From positions 29,875 to 93,874 of the forward strand of contig NZ_AMZB01000106.1 of the NCBI RefSeq assembly GCF_000313755.1: a stretch of 64,000 bases of DNA, read 5' to 3'. This stretch comes from Pseudomonas nitroreducens TX1. GTDB taxonomy: Bacteria > Pseudomonadota > Gammaproteobacteria > Pseudomonadales > Pseudomonadaceae. Below, piece after piece: positions 15,814-24,582 of the stretch. Within the stretch, counting starts at the first letter, position 1. Each line of letters opens with the position of its first letter. The position numbers and the translations under genes are program-made. A model generated the notes under the pieces. It made no database searches, was not told the DNA's origin, and saw nothing but the letters and a program-made list of their open reading frames with translations.

Positions 15814-16743
15814 ATGGATCTGTTCGATAGTCGCCAGGCCGACGAACTCGCCACCCTCCTGGCGCTGGCCGAGCACGGCTCCTTCGCCGCCGCCGGCCGC
15901 GCCCTGCAACGCCACCCTTCGGTGCTGTCCAAGCGCCTCGGCGCGCTCGAGCAGCGCCTGGGCGTTCGGTTGGTGGAGCGCACCACCCGGCACCTGCGCT
16001 TCAGCGACGAAGGCCAACGGCTGGCGGAGCGCCTGCGCCAGGCCGCCAGCCTGATCGCCGAGGCCCAGGACGAAGCCAGTCGCAGCGCGGCCCTTGTCCA
16101 AGGCCGCCTGAAGCTCGCCGTGCCGGCGGCCATGGGGCGACTGTGGCTGAGCCCGATCCTCTCGCGCTTCGTCCTCGAGCACCCGCAGGTGACGCTGGAG
16201 GTGGAGTACTCGGAGCGCTTCGTCGATATCGTCGGCGAAGGCTTCGATGCCGCGATACGCATCGGCGAGCTGGCCGACAGCCGCCTGCTGGCGCGGCGGC
16301 TCTGCGACCTGCGGCGCATCCTCTGCGCAGCGCCCGACTACCTCGAACGCCACGGCACGCCCCGCGCTCCGGCGGAGCTGGCCGAACACAACTGCCTGGG
16401 CTTCACCGGCCTCAACTCCTGGCCGGACTGGAAGCTGGCCAGCGGCAACCGCCAGCAAACGGTCCGCGTCAGCGGCAACCTGCACAGCAATGACAACGAA
16501 GCGCTGCTCTCGGCAGCGCGGCTGGGCGTCGGTATCCTCGCCGGAGGCGAATGGCTGATGCAGCACGATCTGGACGCCGGACGCCTGGTACGCGTGCTAC
16601 CAGGCTGGCAACTGGATTCCGCCGCCGGCATCTATTTCGTGCGCCCTTCGGCGCGCTACAGCTCGGCCGCCAGCGAAGCGTTCAAGGCCTGGATCGAGGA
16701 ACAGTTCGCCGGCGGCCCCCCCTGGCAATCGGGGACCAGCTGA
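15814..16743 (+). CDS. LysR family transcriptional regulator
   Basis: 309 residues beginning MDLFDSRQADELATLLALAE. The N-terminal winged helix shows the LysR recognition region SFAAAGRALQRHPSVLSKRL, followed by LEQRLGVRLVERTTRHLRFS. The effector domain starts near residue 92 (GRLKLAVPAAMGRLWLSPIL) and is of the CrgA/DmlR subgroup. It follows the quinone oxidoreductase gene in the same direction rather than divergently. Upstream open codons to 15721 belong to the end of the reductase in another frame and are excluded. Its 3' end abuts remnants of a second, leftward LysR gene. Confidence 0.9.
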   Translation: MDLFDSRQADELATLLALAEHGSFAAAGRALQRHPSVLSKRLGALEQRLGVRLVERTTRHLRFSDEGQRLAERLRQAASLIAEAQDEASRSAALVQGRLKLAVPAAMGRLWLSPILSRFVLEHPQVTLEVEYSERFVDIVGEGFDAAIRIGELADSRLLARRLCDLRRILCAAPDYLERHGTPRAPAELAEHNCLGFTGLNSWPDWKLASGNRQQTVRVSGNLHSNDNEALLSAARLGVGILAGGEWLMQHDLDAGRLVRVLPGWQLDSAAGIYFVRPSARYSSAASEAFKAWIEEQFAGGPPWQSGTS

Positions 16744-16744
16744 G

Positions 16745-16911
16745 CGATGCGCCTCACCGCCCGCTTCGGCCAACAGCCAGTCGCGCAATGCCGGCACCTT
16801 GGGCAACTCGGCGCACTCGGGGCGTTAGACCATGTGACAGGCCTGGGTCAGGGAGCATTCCAGATCCTGGTCGACAAAGGGGCGGACCAGCCGACCGGTC
16901 GCCAGTAACAG
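16745..16911 (-). pseudogene. C-terminal remnant of a GcvA-like LysR regulator with in-frame stop
   Basis: Read leftward, one frame gives LLLATGRLVRPFVDQDLECS, then LTQACHMV, a TAA at 16825-16827, then RPECAELPKVPALRDWLLAE. Together these match the end of GcvA-type LysR proteins (GRLV(R/Q)PF ... RPE ... ALRDWLLAEA). The stop codon splits the conserved C-terminus and no upstream effector or DNA-binding domain is present up to 17104. The remaining part of this 361-base gap (16912-17104) shows nothing else recognisable. Confidence 0.65.
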
Positions 16912-17104
16912 CACGCGCGCCCGGCATTGCGATGCCGGGCAGCCGCGGCCTTGCGGCCCGCCTTGGACCGTGACGACTATCTCGCCATCGCCGCGTTCGG
17001 GCGTCTGGTCCGAGGCTATGCACCCGTTGCAGGCCGTCCTTGCGCAAGGCTGGCCAGCCACCGCCGGGAAACGGCAGACTGTCGCGGAAGAATCAGGAGC
17101 CGAC

Positions 17105-17665
17105 ATGGATAGCCAAAGCCCACCCGTCCTGCGCACCGAACGCCTGCTGCTCACGCCCGTGCAACTCACCGACGCACCGACCATCCAGCGCCTGTTCCCG
17201 CACTGGGAAGTGGTGCGCTACCTGGACCGCCGTGTGCCCTGGCCCTACCCGGCCGATGGCGCACTGGTCTATGTACGCGACGTGGTGCTGCCGGCCATGG
17301 CCCGTGGCGAGGAATGGCACTGGATGATCCGCCTGGCCAGCGCGCCCGAGGAGGCCATCGGCAACATCTCGCTGTTCGATCAGCCCGGCAATCATCGCGG
17401 ATTCTGGCTGGCGCCCGCCTGGCAGGGCCAGGGCTACATGAGCGAGGCCTGCGAAGCGGTCAATCGCTTCTGGTTCGTGACACTGGGCCGCCCGCTGATG
17501 CAGGTGCCCAAGGCCATCCCCAACGAAGGCTCGCGGCGTATCTCCGAACGCGAAGGCATGCGCCTGGTGGGCCGCGACGAAGGTCACTTCGTCAGTGGCG
17601 TGCTGCCAAGGGAAACCTGGGAACTGACACGGGAAGAATGGCTGGCGCGCCATGCGACCGACTGA
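17105..17665 (+). CDS. GNAT family N-acetyltransferase (RimJ/RimL-like)
   Basis: 186 residues; AGGAG lies before the ATG at 17105. The opening LRTERLLLTPVQLTDAPTIQ is the RimJ/RimL-type signature, and the acetyl-CoA loop is GFWLAPAWQGQGYMSEACEA (Q/RxxGxG/A pattern). The region NEGSRRISEREGMRLVGRDE is the typical C-terminal AxNxxS helix, here PNEGSRR. Members acetylate protein N-termini, antibiotics or small amines; the substrate is not indicated. The 3' end overlaps the AraC gene by 14 bases, so the two are probably co-translated. Confidence 0.88.
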   Translation: MDSQSPPVLRTERLLLTPVQLTDAPTIQRLFPHWEVVRYLDRRVPWPYPADGALVYVRDVVLPAMARGEEWHWMIRLASAPEEAIGNISLFDQPGNHRGFWLAPAWQGQGYMSEACEAVNRFWFVTLGRPLMQVPKAIPNEGSRRISEREGMRLVGRDEGHFVSGVLPRETWELTREEWLARHATD

Positions 17666-18335
17666 ACAGGCCTGGCAGGGCGAGCTCTGGCTGGGCGCGG
17701 ACTTCTGCCTCGTCGCCGGCACCACCGGCCATGCGCGGCCCCATGCACACTACGCGCATCAAGTACTGATGGCTCGCGAGGGCGAGGTGAAGGCGCTGAT
17801 CAACGACCAGCCGCAGCAGGATTCGCTGCTGGTCATCGCCTCCAACCAGCGCCACGCGATACTCGACAGCGACCAGCACACGGTCACTCTGTTCGCCGAG
17901 CCGCTGGCCTTTGCGTTGGCCGATCTGGAGAGTGTTTGTCGACAGGCCGGGCCAAACCTGCAATCGCTGACGACACGCCTGAACGAGCTGCCGCGCCGAC
18001 AGCTCGACCCACGTCTGGAGAAGGCCGTGCAACGCATCCGCGCGCAGGACGACAGCGCCCTGCCCGCCCAGGCCCTGGCCGAGGAAGCCTCGCTCTCGCT
18101 GAGCCAACTGGAGCGGCTGTTCAGCGGTACGCTCGGCCTGTCGGTACGCCGCCTGGTGCTCTGGCAGCGGTTGCGCCAGGCACTGCGGCTGGCCATGGTC
18201 GGCGAGAGCCTGACCAGCGCCGCCATCGCGGCGGGCTTTGCCGATTCTGCGCATTTCTCGCGGAGCGTGCGCAGCCAGTTCGGCATCCGCGCCGACCTGA
18301 CGCTGCGCCGGCTGAGGCTGCGCCTACTCGACTAG
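17652..18335 (+). CDS. AraC family transcriptional regulator
   Basis: 227 residues. The N-terminal 100 residues form a cupin-like sensing domain (HARPHAHYAHQVLMAREGEV and LLVIASNQRHAI). The C-terminal domain from about 130 has two helix-turn-helices: LAEEASLSLSQLERLFSG and ITSAAIAAGFADSAHFSRSV-like sequence, ending near FGIRADLTLRRL. It overlaps the acetyltransferase gene by 14 bases and converges with the fatty acid hydroxylase gene with a 12-base overlap of coding ends. The inducer is unknown. Confidence 0.88.
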   Translation: MRPTEQAWQGELWLGADFCLVAGTTGHARPHAHYAHQVLMAREGEVKALINDQPQQDSLLVIASNQRHAILDSDQHTVTLFAEPLAFALADLESVCRQAGPNLQSLTTRLNELPRRQLDPRLEKAVQRIRAQDDSALPAQALAEEASLSLSQLERLFSGTLGLSVRRLVLWQRLRQALRLAMVGESLTSAAIAAGFADSAHFSRSVRSQFGIRADLTLRRLRLRLLD

Positions 18336-19211
18336 CAGGCGGCGCAGCTCCCTGGGCAACGGCGCTGGCGGATGCGCCACATCAACGCGACGGAACGGCT
18401 CGGCAAGTTGCGCGAAGTACCCCACCGGATAGTCGGGCCGGTCGCCAATGCCCAGGTCATCCTCCGCCAGCGCGTAGTCCGGCAAATGCAGCGCGGTGCC
18501 CAGCAGGCGGTCCCAGAAGCTGAAGAACAGCGCAAAATTCACGTCCCCGGCCGTGCCGTATTTCAGGTGGTGCAGGCGATGCAGCGGGGCCCAGGCGAAG
18601 ACATGGCGCAGCGCACCGATGCGCATGTCCACATTGCTGTGCTGCAGCAGCAACTGGATGGCGATGGCGAACGCCAGCAGCGCCGCGACTTCCACGGGAA
18701 TGCCCAGCAACAGCAAGGGCAGCGTGCCACCGAGGGCTTCGAGCATCTGGTGCAACGGGTGTTTCATCAGCCCGTTGAACCCGTACATGCGCGTGACGCT
18801 GTGGTGCACCGCATGCAGGCGCCACAACTGCGGCGACCGGTGGCTGGCGTAGTGCACCAGGGTGATACCGAGGTCGGCGACCAGCAGCGCAACCAGCAAT
18901 TGCAGCGCGAGCGGCCAATCCGTTGGCCACAGCGCGAAATGCGGCAGCCACAGGGCCATCAACGGAATCGCGGCAATCCCCAGCGTATTCAGCGTCTCGT
19001 TGACCAGCGCATGGAGGAGATCGCGGGCGCCATCGCCGTGGCTCTCGTTCCAGCCGGCTCGATAGGGCCAGAGTCGCTCGCCGAGGAAGGCCAGCAGGAT
19101 CGCCAGCGGCAACAGCGCCGGCAGGCACAAGAGCGATACGCCTTCACCGACCAGGTACAGGGCCAGGCCGATGAAGCCGAGGAAGAACGCGGGGGCGTAG
19201 AGGTGTCGCAT
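18324..19211 (-). CDS. Sterol desaturase / fatty acid hydroxylase family protein
   Basis: 295-residue integral membrane di-iron enzyme. The start at 19211 has GGAG seven bases upstream. Several hydrophobic helices precede and follow the three His clusters: HYASH (HX3H), HAVHH (HX2HH) and LHRLHH (HX2HH), which bind the two irons. The family hydroxylates or desaturates lipids, sterols or carotenoids at the membrane. A second member of the family is encoded at 30092-30949. Substrate unknown. Confidence 0.9.
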   Translation of the reverse strand: MRHLYAPAFFLGFIGLALYLVGEGVSLLCLPALLPLAILLAFLGERLWPYRAGWNESHGDGARDLLHALVNETLNTLGIAAIPLMALWLPHFALWPTDWPLALQLLVALLVADLGITLVHYASHRSPQLWRLHAVHHSVTRMYGFNGLMKHPLHQMLEALGGTLPLLLLGIPVEVAALLAFAIAIQLLLQHSNVDMRIGALRHVFAWAPLHRLHHLKYGTAGDVNFALFFSFWDRLLGTALHLPDYALAEDDLGIGDRPDYPVGYFAQLAEPFRRVDVAHPPAPLPRELRRLLVE

Positions 19212-19330
19212 GGGGCATCTCCAATTCAGGATGAGCCGCCAGTTTTCCTGCCAGGCCGTCAGCCGCGCTTGAACAATCCGCGCATTCGGCGCCGCCATCG
19301 CGTGCGGATTTCCGCGTCCCAAGGGCAGCC

Positions 19331-19708
19331 TCAGCGACTCTTGGAAATCACCCCGGCCATGTACTGGTTCAGATCGCGCAGATCATCGAGGCTCCAGGCG
19401 TGCGGCGGGATTTTCACGCCGTTCTCGCGCAGGGTCCGGGGGATCAGGCTGCCGTTGGGGCGCAGCACCACCGAAGACACGATGACGCCCGGGTAATCGC
19501 TCAGGCGCTTCCTGAAAGCGGTCGTCGTAAGGTCGGGTGTGGGCGGGTTGCTCTTGTGGGCCAGCGGCCCGGTCGCCTTGATGTCCGCGCCGTGGCAGAC
19601 CGCACAGCGTTGGGTAAAGAGGTTCTTGCCGTTGAGGTTATCCGCCATGGCTGGCGTCATCTGTGCGAGCAAAAGACCCCCGGTCAGAGCGATGAACAAT
19701 GCTTTCAC
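19331..19708 (-). CDS. Periplasmic c-type cytochrome (monohaem)
   Basis: 125 residues with a clear Sec signal (MKALFIALTGGLLLAQMTPA, cleavage after AMA) and one haem-binding motif CAVCH near residue 35. A distal Met ligand is not obvious after the haem, although the fold-like region PPTPDLTTTAFRKR suggests a cytochrome c class I variant. It could carry electrons for a dehydrogenase, but no dehydrogenase gene adjoins it. It lies 119 bases upstream of the hydroxylase gene in the same direction. Confidence 0.85.
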   Translation of the reverse strand: MKALFIALTGGLLLAQMTPAMADNLNGKNLFTQRCAVCHGADIKATGPLAHKSNPPTPDLTTTAFRKRLSDYPGVIVSSVVLRPNGSLIPRTLRENGVKIPPHAWSLDDLRDLNQYMAGVISKSR

Positions 19709-19747
19709 TTTCCTGCTTCCTTGCCGTGCCTATCAATCCTGATTCAG

Positions 19748-20875
19748 TCAGCGCCGCCAGGCACACCCCAGTGCGCTAAGCGCCAGTATCGCCGCCGCCC
19801 CCGCATAAGCCCAGAACGCGGGCACCTGCGGCAGCAACACGCCGGCCAGGATAGGCCCGAGCCCTGCTCCGATATCGCGCCACACCGCGTTGCCCGCCAG
19901 AGCCTGGATGCGCGCCTGCGGATTGCGCTGCGCCACTAGCGTCACCACCAGCGGCAGCTGCAGCGCGCGCAGCACCAGCACGAAGAAGGCGCCGATGAAC
20001 AGCCAATAGCTGCCGAACATCAGCAGCGCCAGCGATGTGGCCAGCGACAGCACGACCAGCATGCGCAGCGCGCCGAAGCGATCCGCCAACCGGCCGCCGA
20101 AGGGGCTGAAGAGCATCTCGCTGAGATAACGCACCGCCATCAGGATGCCCGCCACCAGCACGCCGGTAGCGCCCAGGTGGGTCTGCGCGTAGAGCGACAG
20201 GCCGAAGACGAACAGGCCGTCGAGGGTCACGCCTTCGATGAAGGACCAGGTAGCAATGCTGTCCGGCAGGCGCAGGCGGCGGCCGCCGCCGAGCGGAATG
20301 TCATGGCCCGTCGCGGGTAACGCGCGGGCACGCCAGAGGCCGCAAAGGGCCGCCACACAGAGCACGAAGAACACACTGCGCGGCCCGAACGCCTGGGCCA
20401 TCACCGCCCCCAGCGGCAGGGCCAGCATCGGCCCGATGGACAGGGTTGCCCGCGAGCGTCCGGCGCGGCGCGCGGCGCCTTGCGCCTCGGCGGTAGCGAG
20501 AGTCTGGGTGCTGAGGTTGAAGGTGGCGAAGCACAGGCCCCAGACCAGCCGGAACACCAGCAGTACGGCAAACCCGGAGAGCGTCGCCGAGGCCAGCGCG
20601 CAGGCTGCCGTCGCCAGCGCGGCGAGGCTGCAGGCGGCTCTATCGCCATGGCGGGCGTAGAAACGAACCACCCAGCCATAACCCACGATGCGCACCAGAC
20701 GATTGGCCGCCAGCAGGATGCCCGCTTCCACCAGGGTCACGCCAAAGTCCGCCGCGTACATCGGCAGCAGCAGGTACAGCAGCACGTCGGCGGGCAGGCA
20801 CAGGCCGAGCACCTGGGCGGAGTTGCGCGAATCCCGGTCGGCTCGCTGCAGGGCAGGCGCGGAAGCGGACGACAT
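19748..20875 (-). CDS. MFS transporter
   Basis: 375-residue major facilitator with about 12 hydrophobic segments. The start MSSASAPALQRADRDSRNSA at 20875 is chosen over an upstream in-frame codon whose product is not membrane-like. The characteristic inter-helix loop GGRLADRFGALRMLVVLS lies in the second half and a related VRFYARHGDRAACSL motif in the first. It looks like an efflux-type carrier; the substrate is unknown. It is upstream of and co-directional with the cytochrome c gene (39-base gap). Confidence 0.87.
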   Translation of the reverse strand: MSSASAPALQRADRDSRNSAQVLGLCLPADVLLYLLLPMYAADFGVTLVEAGILLAANRLVRIVGYGWVVRFYARHGDRAACSLAALATAACALASATLSGFAVLLVFRLVWGLCFATFNLSTQTLATAEAQGAARRAGRSRATLSIGPMLALPLGAVMAQAFGPRSVFFVLCVAALCGLWRARALPATGHDIPLGGGRRLRLPDSIATWSFIEGVTLDGLFVFGLSLYAQTHLGATGVLVAGILMAVRYLSEMLFSPFGGRLADRFGALRMLVVLSLATSLALLMFGSYWLFIGAFFVLVLRALQLPLVVTLVAQRNPQARIQALAGNAVWRDIGAGLGPILAGVLLPQVPAFWAYAGAAAILALSALGCAWRR

Positions 20876-20961
20876 GAGAGCCTCGTGACAAAGACGGGGG
20901 CCGCAGGATAACCCGCGCCCCGCCCCGCAGGACAAGCCTTACGCCCGCGCCGGCAGCTGTG

Positions 20962-21640
20962 CTATCGCGCGAGTGTGCGCAGGAAGGAAGCGATCACCTG
21001 GCTGCTGCGACGCTCGGCGAGGTAGTACAGGTAGGCCTCGGTGCACACCGGGTCGCCGCTGATGCGGATGGCCTTCAGGCGCGGGTCGGCGATGTACTCC
21101 GCTTCGGACACCACGCCGATGCCGATGCTGCGGATCGCCGCCTCGCGCAGGGCCTCGCGGCTGCCGATTTCATGGCGATACGCGGCGTGACGTCGGCCTT
21201 GTCCAGCTCCTGCTCCAGCGCCACGCGCGTGGTCGAACCCTGCTCGCGACGCAGCAGCGGCTGGCCCTGCAAGGCTTGCAGGCGGACTTCGTCGTGGCGT
21301 GCGAAGGGGTGGCCGACATGGGCGAAGAGGATCACCGGGTGCCGTGCATACAGCTGCGCGACGAAGGCCGGGTCGTCATGCAGCCCGGCCAGCACGCCGA
21401 CGTCGATGACATGGTTCTCCAGGTCGGCGAGCACCGAGGCGGAGTTGCCGATGCGGATCGACACGTCGAACTGCGGGTAGTCGCGGCGGTACAGGTCGAC
21501 CATCTCGATCACATGAAACGGCCCTACCGCGCCGACCTTCAGCTGCCCCCGGTTGAGCAGGCCGGAGTCGCGCAGCAGGTTGGTCGCCTCGGATTCGAGC
21601 ATCGACATTTGCTGGGCGATGGGCAGCAAGGTGCGGCCTT
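20962..21640 (-). pseudogene. LysR regulator remnant: N-terminus deleted and frameshifted
   Basis: The leftward frame opens within a LysR protein at [20 protein letters not shown] and runs through the effector domain ([20 protein letters not shown] ... [20 protein letters not shown] ... [20 protein letters not shown]). The DNA-binding domain is missing. Near 21170 the frame slips: one frame ends [10 protein letters not shown], and the next frame continues [18 protein letters not shown] and ends QVIASFLRTLAR at 20962. It is fused head-on to a phnX fragment at about 21640. The family looks like the regulator adjacent to phosphonate (2-aminoethylphosphonate) genes; it cannot bind DNA as it stands. 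Confidence 0.78.
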
Positions 21641-21957
21641 CGGCCACCGGCCCACCGACGACGACGTCACCGCCATCTACGAACGCTTCATGCCGCTGCA
21701 GATCGAGAAGATCGCCGAGCACTCGGTGCTGATAGCCGGTGCGCTGGACGCCATCGCCACACTGCGCAATCAGGGACTGAAGATCGGCTCCTGCTCCGGC
21801 TATCCGGCGGTGGTGATGGAGAAGGTAGTGGCACTGGCGAAGACCAACGGCTACGTCGCCGACCACGTGGTCGCCACCGATGAAGTGCCCAACGGCCGCC
21901 CGCACCCGGCGCAGGCGCTGGCCAACGTGATTGCCCTGGGCATCAACGATGTAGCGG
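21639..21957 (+). pseudogene. phnX (phosphonoacetaldehyde hydrolase) internal fragment
   Basis: About 105 codons match the middle of phosphonoacetaldehyde hydrolase: [40 protein letters not shown] (the GSC/T-GYP motif of this HAD enzyme) and [17 protein letters not shown]. The N-terminus with the HAD nucleophile Asp and Schiff-base Lys is missing, and the frame leaves homology after DVAA into a REP element. Together with the adjoining LysR remnant this is what a deletion through two divergent phosphonate genes would leave. No phnW-like gene is present nearby. Confidence 0.78.
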
Positions 21958-21979
21958 CCCCGGGCCCGCAGCGGAAGCG

Positions 21980-22004
21980 TTCGCGAGCAAGCTCGCTCCT
22001 ACAG
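21980..22004. repeat. REP element (GAGCGAGCTTGCTCGC family)
   Basis: A single copy of the Pseudomonas REP hairpin TTCGCGAGCAAGCTCGCTCC followed by TACAG, directly after the phnX fragment. The same unit recurs at 28934, 28981, 38874, 38946, 53906 and 53954. Confidence 0.85.
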
Positions 22005-22056
22005 AGAACGGTCCGAACTCGCCTTCGGCGGTATCGGCGCCGAGTTGCCCCTCACC

Positions 22057-22353
22057 CTAGCCCTCGTGCCCCGAATACGGCGGATACCTGTCCCCCGGCA
22101 CCCGCCGCTGGCCCTGCGGCTCAGGGCCGCGCTGGGGCACGCGAGGCGGATGCGGCGGGTCGATCTGCGGATCGGCCAGGTCTGGCGAATCCGGGTCGAA
22201 ACCCAGCTCCGGATCGATATGCCGCGAACCGCCAGGGGGCACCTGACGCTGCGGGTAACCGGGCAATCCGCGCTTGTCGCCAGGGCCGGACCTGTCCGGC
22301 CAGCGTTCAGGGGCAACGCCCGGACGTTCTCTGATTTCACCGTGGCCTTTCAT
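22057..22353 (-). CDS. Small proline/arginine-rich hypothetical protein
   Basis: 98 residues, read from the ATG at 22353, which has a near-perfect AGGAGGTGA ribosome site. The composition is striking: short Pro, Arg, Gly and Asp-rich stretches ([40 protein letters not shown]) with no hydrophobic core, signal or Cys. It is probably disordered. I do not recognise a family. It diverges from the OprD gene with 192 bases between the starts. Confidence 0.65.
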   Translation of the reverse strand: MKGHGEIRERPGVAPERWPDRSGPGDKRGLPGYPQRQVPPGGSRHIDPELGFDPDSPDLADPQIDPPHPPRVPQRGPEPQGQRRVPGDRYPPYSGHEG

Positions 22354-22545
22354 GCTCACCTCCTGGGTTGATCCATTGTTCTGCGGTGGACGCGAAGCCG
22401 GCGGGAAGGTTTCAGCCGATTGCCGGGCGGTGCGCAGGGTGAGAATGCTCGCCGCGAAAGCCGGCACTCTAGACCATGGTCGCAAAGACCCCTGCCTTCA
22501 TCTGTGACACCTTCGCGCGCTTTTTTAGCACCCCGGAGTCACCGC

Positions 22546-23832
22546 ATGCCCTCGCCCCTCTCCTCCAGCCCGCTCGCGCGCCTGAGCGCTCTCGCCCTGC
22601 TCGGCGGCATCGCCGCCCCGGCCAGCGCCGACTTCCTGGAGGACAGCAGCGCACGCCTGGAATCGCGGACCTTCTACTTCAACCGCGACTTCCGCGATGG
22701 CAGCTCGTCCAACCCGCAGGGCGCCTCCAAGCGCGAGGAAAGCGCGCAGGGCTTCATCCTGAATCTGCAATCGGGCTACACCGCAGGCACCGTCGGCTTC
22801 GGCGTGGACGCCCTGGCCATGCTCGGCGTCAAGCTCGACTCCAGCCCCGCGAACAGCAACAGCGGGCTGCTGCCCTCCAGCGGCCACGACCCGCGCCACT
22901 CTGCCGACCAGTACGCCAAGGCCGGCGTCGCCGGCAAGCTGCGCGTCTCCCATACCCAGTTCAGGTACGGCGCGATGCTGCCGGACATGCCGTTGCTCAA
23001 GTACAACGACGGCCGCCTGCTGCCCAACATGTTCCACGGCGCGCAGCTGACCAGCGAGGAGATCGCCCACCTCAAGCTCACCGCCACGCGCCTGGAGCGC
23101 TACACCGCGCGCGACTCCACCGACGCCCAGGACGTGCGCCTGAACTGCAAGAACAAGCGCTACGCCTGCGACACCACCGGCAACCGCTTCGACGCCTACC
23201 AGGCGGATTACCAGATCAACGACCAAGTCCTGCTGCAATACGCCCAGGGCGGGCTGGAGAACGTCTACCGCCAGCGCTACGTCGGTATCGTCGGCAAGCA
23301 GGCGGTGGGCGCCGGCAAGCTCACCGCCGACCTGCGCGGGTTCGACAGCAACGACGACGGCTCGGCCCGCGCCGGGGCGATCGACAACCGCGCCTTGAGC
23401 CTGTTGTTGTCCTATGCCCAGGGCGGCCACGTGTTCAGCGCCGGCTGGCAGCGCATGAACGGCGATACCTCCCTGCCCTACCTCGACGGCAGCAATCCCT
23501 ACCTCGCCAACTACGTGCAGGTGAACGACTTCGCTAACGCCCGGGAGCGCTCCTGGCAACTGCGCTACGACTTCGACCTGCGCAGCGTCGGCGTGCCCGG
23601 CCTGAGTTTCATGACCCGCTACGTCAACGGCGACCACATCGCCCTGGCCAACGGCGACGAAGGCAAGGAATGGGAACGCGACGTGGAGTTCAAGTACGTG
23701 ATCCAGGCCGGCACCTTCAAGGACCTCAACCTGCGCCTGCGCAATGCCACCTACCGCACCAACTACGAACAGTCGGCGCGTGACGTGGATGAGGTGCGAC
23801 TGATCGCGAGTTACAACTTCTCGATTCTCTGA
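22546..23832 (+). CDS. OprD family outer-membrane porin
   Basis: 428 residues; the start MPSPLSSSPLARLSALALLG at 22546 follows CGGAG and opens a Sec signal cleaved near ASA-DFLEDS. The mature start FLEDSSARLESRTFYFNRDF is the OprD/OccD-OccK signature, and the protein ends in a C-terminal strand RLIASYNFSIL with the hydrophobic end expected for outer-membrane insertion. The family forms 18-strand channels for basic amino acids or small carboxylates. The internal sequence does not allow me to assign OccD or OccK type. No transporter or catabolic gene adjoins to suggest a substrate. Confidence 0.92.
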   Translation: MPSPLSSSPLARLSALALLGGIAAPASADFLEDSSARLESRTFYFNRDFRDGSSSNPQGASKREESAQGFILNLQSGYTAGTVGFGVDALAMLGVKLDSSPANSNSGLLPSSGHDPRHSADQYAKAGVAGKLRVSHTQFRYGAMLPDMPLLKYNDGRLLPNMFHGAQLTSEEIAHLKLTATRLERYTARDSTDAQDVRLNCKNKRYACDTTGNRFDAYQADYQINDQVLLQYAQGGLENVYRQRYVGIVGKQAVGAGKLTADLRGFDSNDDGSARAGAIDNRALSLLLSYAQGGHVFSAGWQRMNGDTSLPYLDGSNPYLANYVQVNDFANARERSWQLRYDFDLRSVGVPGLSFMTRYVNGDHIALANGDEGKEWERDVEFKYVIQAGTFKDLNLRLRNATYRTNYEQSARDVDEVRLIASYNFSIL

Positions 23833-23960
23833 AGTGCCTGAGCGGGCCCTGCGCGTTCCGCTGACTGTGCCGGCGCCGGTGCTGGTCTGTTGCTTCGGCT
23901 TGGGTGTTTCTGCGCCGCTCGGGCGTGCGTGGATGTTTCGCTGGAAGACTCATAAAAATG

Positions 23961-24085
23961 CCTCCTTTGGGTCTCTCCAAAGGAGGTCGCCCGAGGGGTG
24001 AAACAAGAAGTCAACGCGCACGCCGCGGCGGCGCGGGGAACCCCTGACACGAGGCAAACACATCACGGACGGAGTCCGCTCCTAC
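23961..24085. repeat. Composite dispersed repeat, copy 1
   Basis: It starts with a hairpin (CCTCCTTTGG ... CCAAAGGAGG), continues GTCGCCCGAGGGGTGAAAC and an ACGCGCACGCCG tract, and ends in a GGACGGAGTCCGCTCCTAC REP unit. The same order of parts recurs at 46394-46520. The rest of the gap, 24086-24200, holds only a decayed REP-like CTCGCTCCTACAG at about 24115-24128. Confidence 0.75.
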
Positions 24086-24199
24086 GAAACTCCAGCAGCG
24101 CCCTACAAGTGAGCACTCTCGCTCCTACAGATTGGGAAGCCAGATGAGGCAGATTTCACTCTGTCAGCAACGTCCTGCATCGGGATCGCCGTTACCAAC

Positions 24200-24498
24200 C
24201 GAAAAATCTCACGGGCCATTAGCCTTGCGGGCCTACGAGCGCCGTCCCTAGCCTCTGGTTCGCCGCAGCGTCATCGCGGTCGGGTGTAGGAACCCGGTAA
24301 GGAGTCAGAAAGCGGTAGCTCTGTAGCCACGATTCGCGGAAGTTGTCTGATGACTCGTGCCTCTATGGCGGCCGTGTGAGGAGGCTTCGGCCTGCCCGTT
24401 TTTGGCTCCCTTGTACGGGTTTCCTACCCTCGCACGGTCCGCCTCTCTACCCGTAGGAAGGTCGATTGGCGGCTACTCGATCCTTAAAGAGAGCCGAC
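24200..24498 (+). ncRNA. Putative structured mRNA leader
   Basis: A 300-base non-coding stretch ahead of the small genes at 24499 and 24575. It holds a stable AGGC-TTCG-GCCT tetraloop hairpin (24383-24394). It also holds two mutually exclusive pairings: TACGGGT (24414-24420) with ACCCGTA (24449-24455), and TTCCTAC (24421-24427) with GTAGGAA (24453-24459). Overlapping alternatives of this kind occur in attenuators and riboswitches. No known riboswitch class is recognised. It could equally be a long 5' untranslated region without switching. Confidence 0.4.
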
Positions 24499-24582
24499 AT
24501 GAACTATCCCCTTTTCTCCCCCGCGCACCGCCCCTCGTCACGCCAGGATTCAACCCTCCCCACGGAGGTGCCCCATGCGTGA
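24499..24582 (+). CDS. Possible 27-residue leader peptide
   Basis: Short frame MNYPLFSPAHRPSSRQDSTL then PTEVPHA, preceded by AAAGAGAG. Its TGA at 24580-24582 lies inside the first codons of the next gene, so ribosomes finishing it would be placed at that start: translational coupling. No run of a single regulatory amino acid is seen, so classical attenuation is not indicated. A real but small product or a pure coupling frame are both possible. Confidence 0.4.
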   Translation: MNYPLFSPAHRPSSRQDSTLPTEVPHA

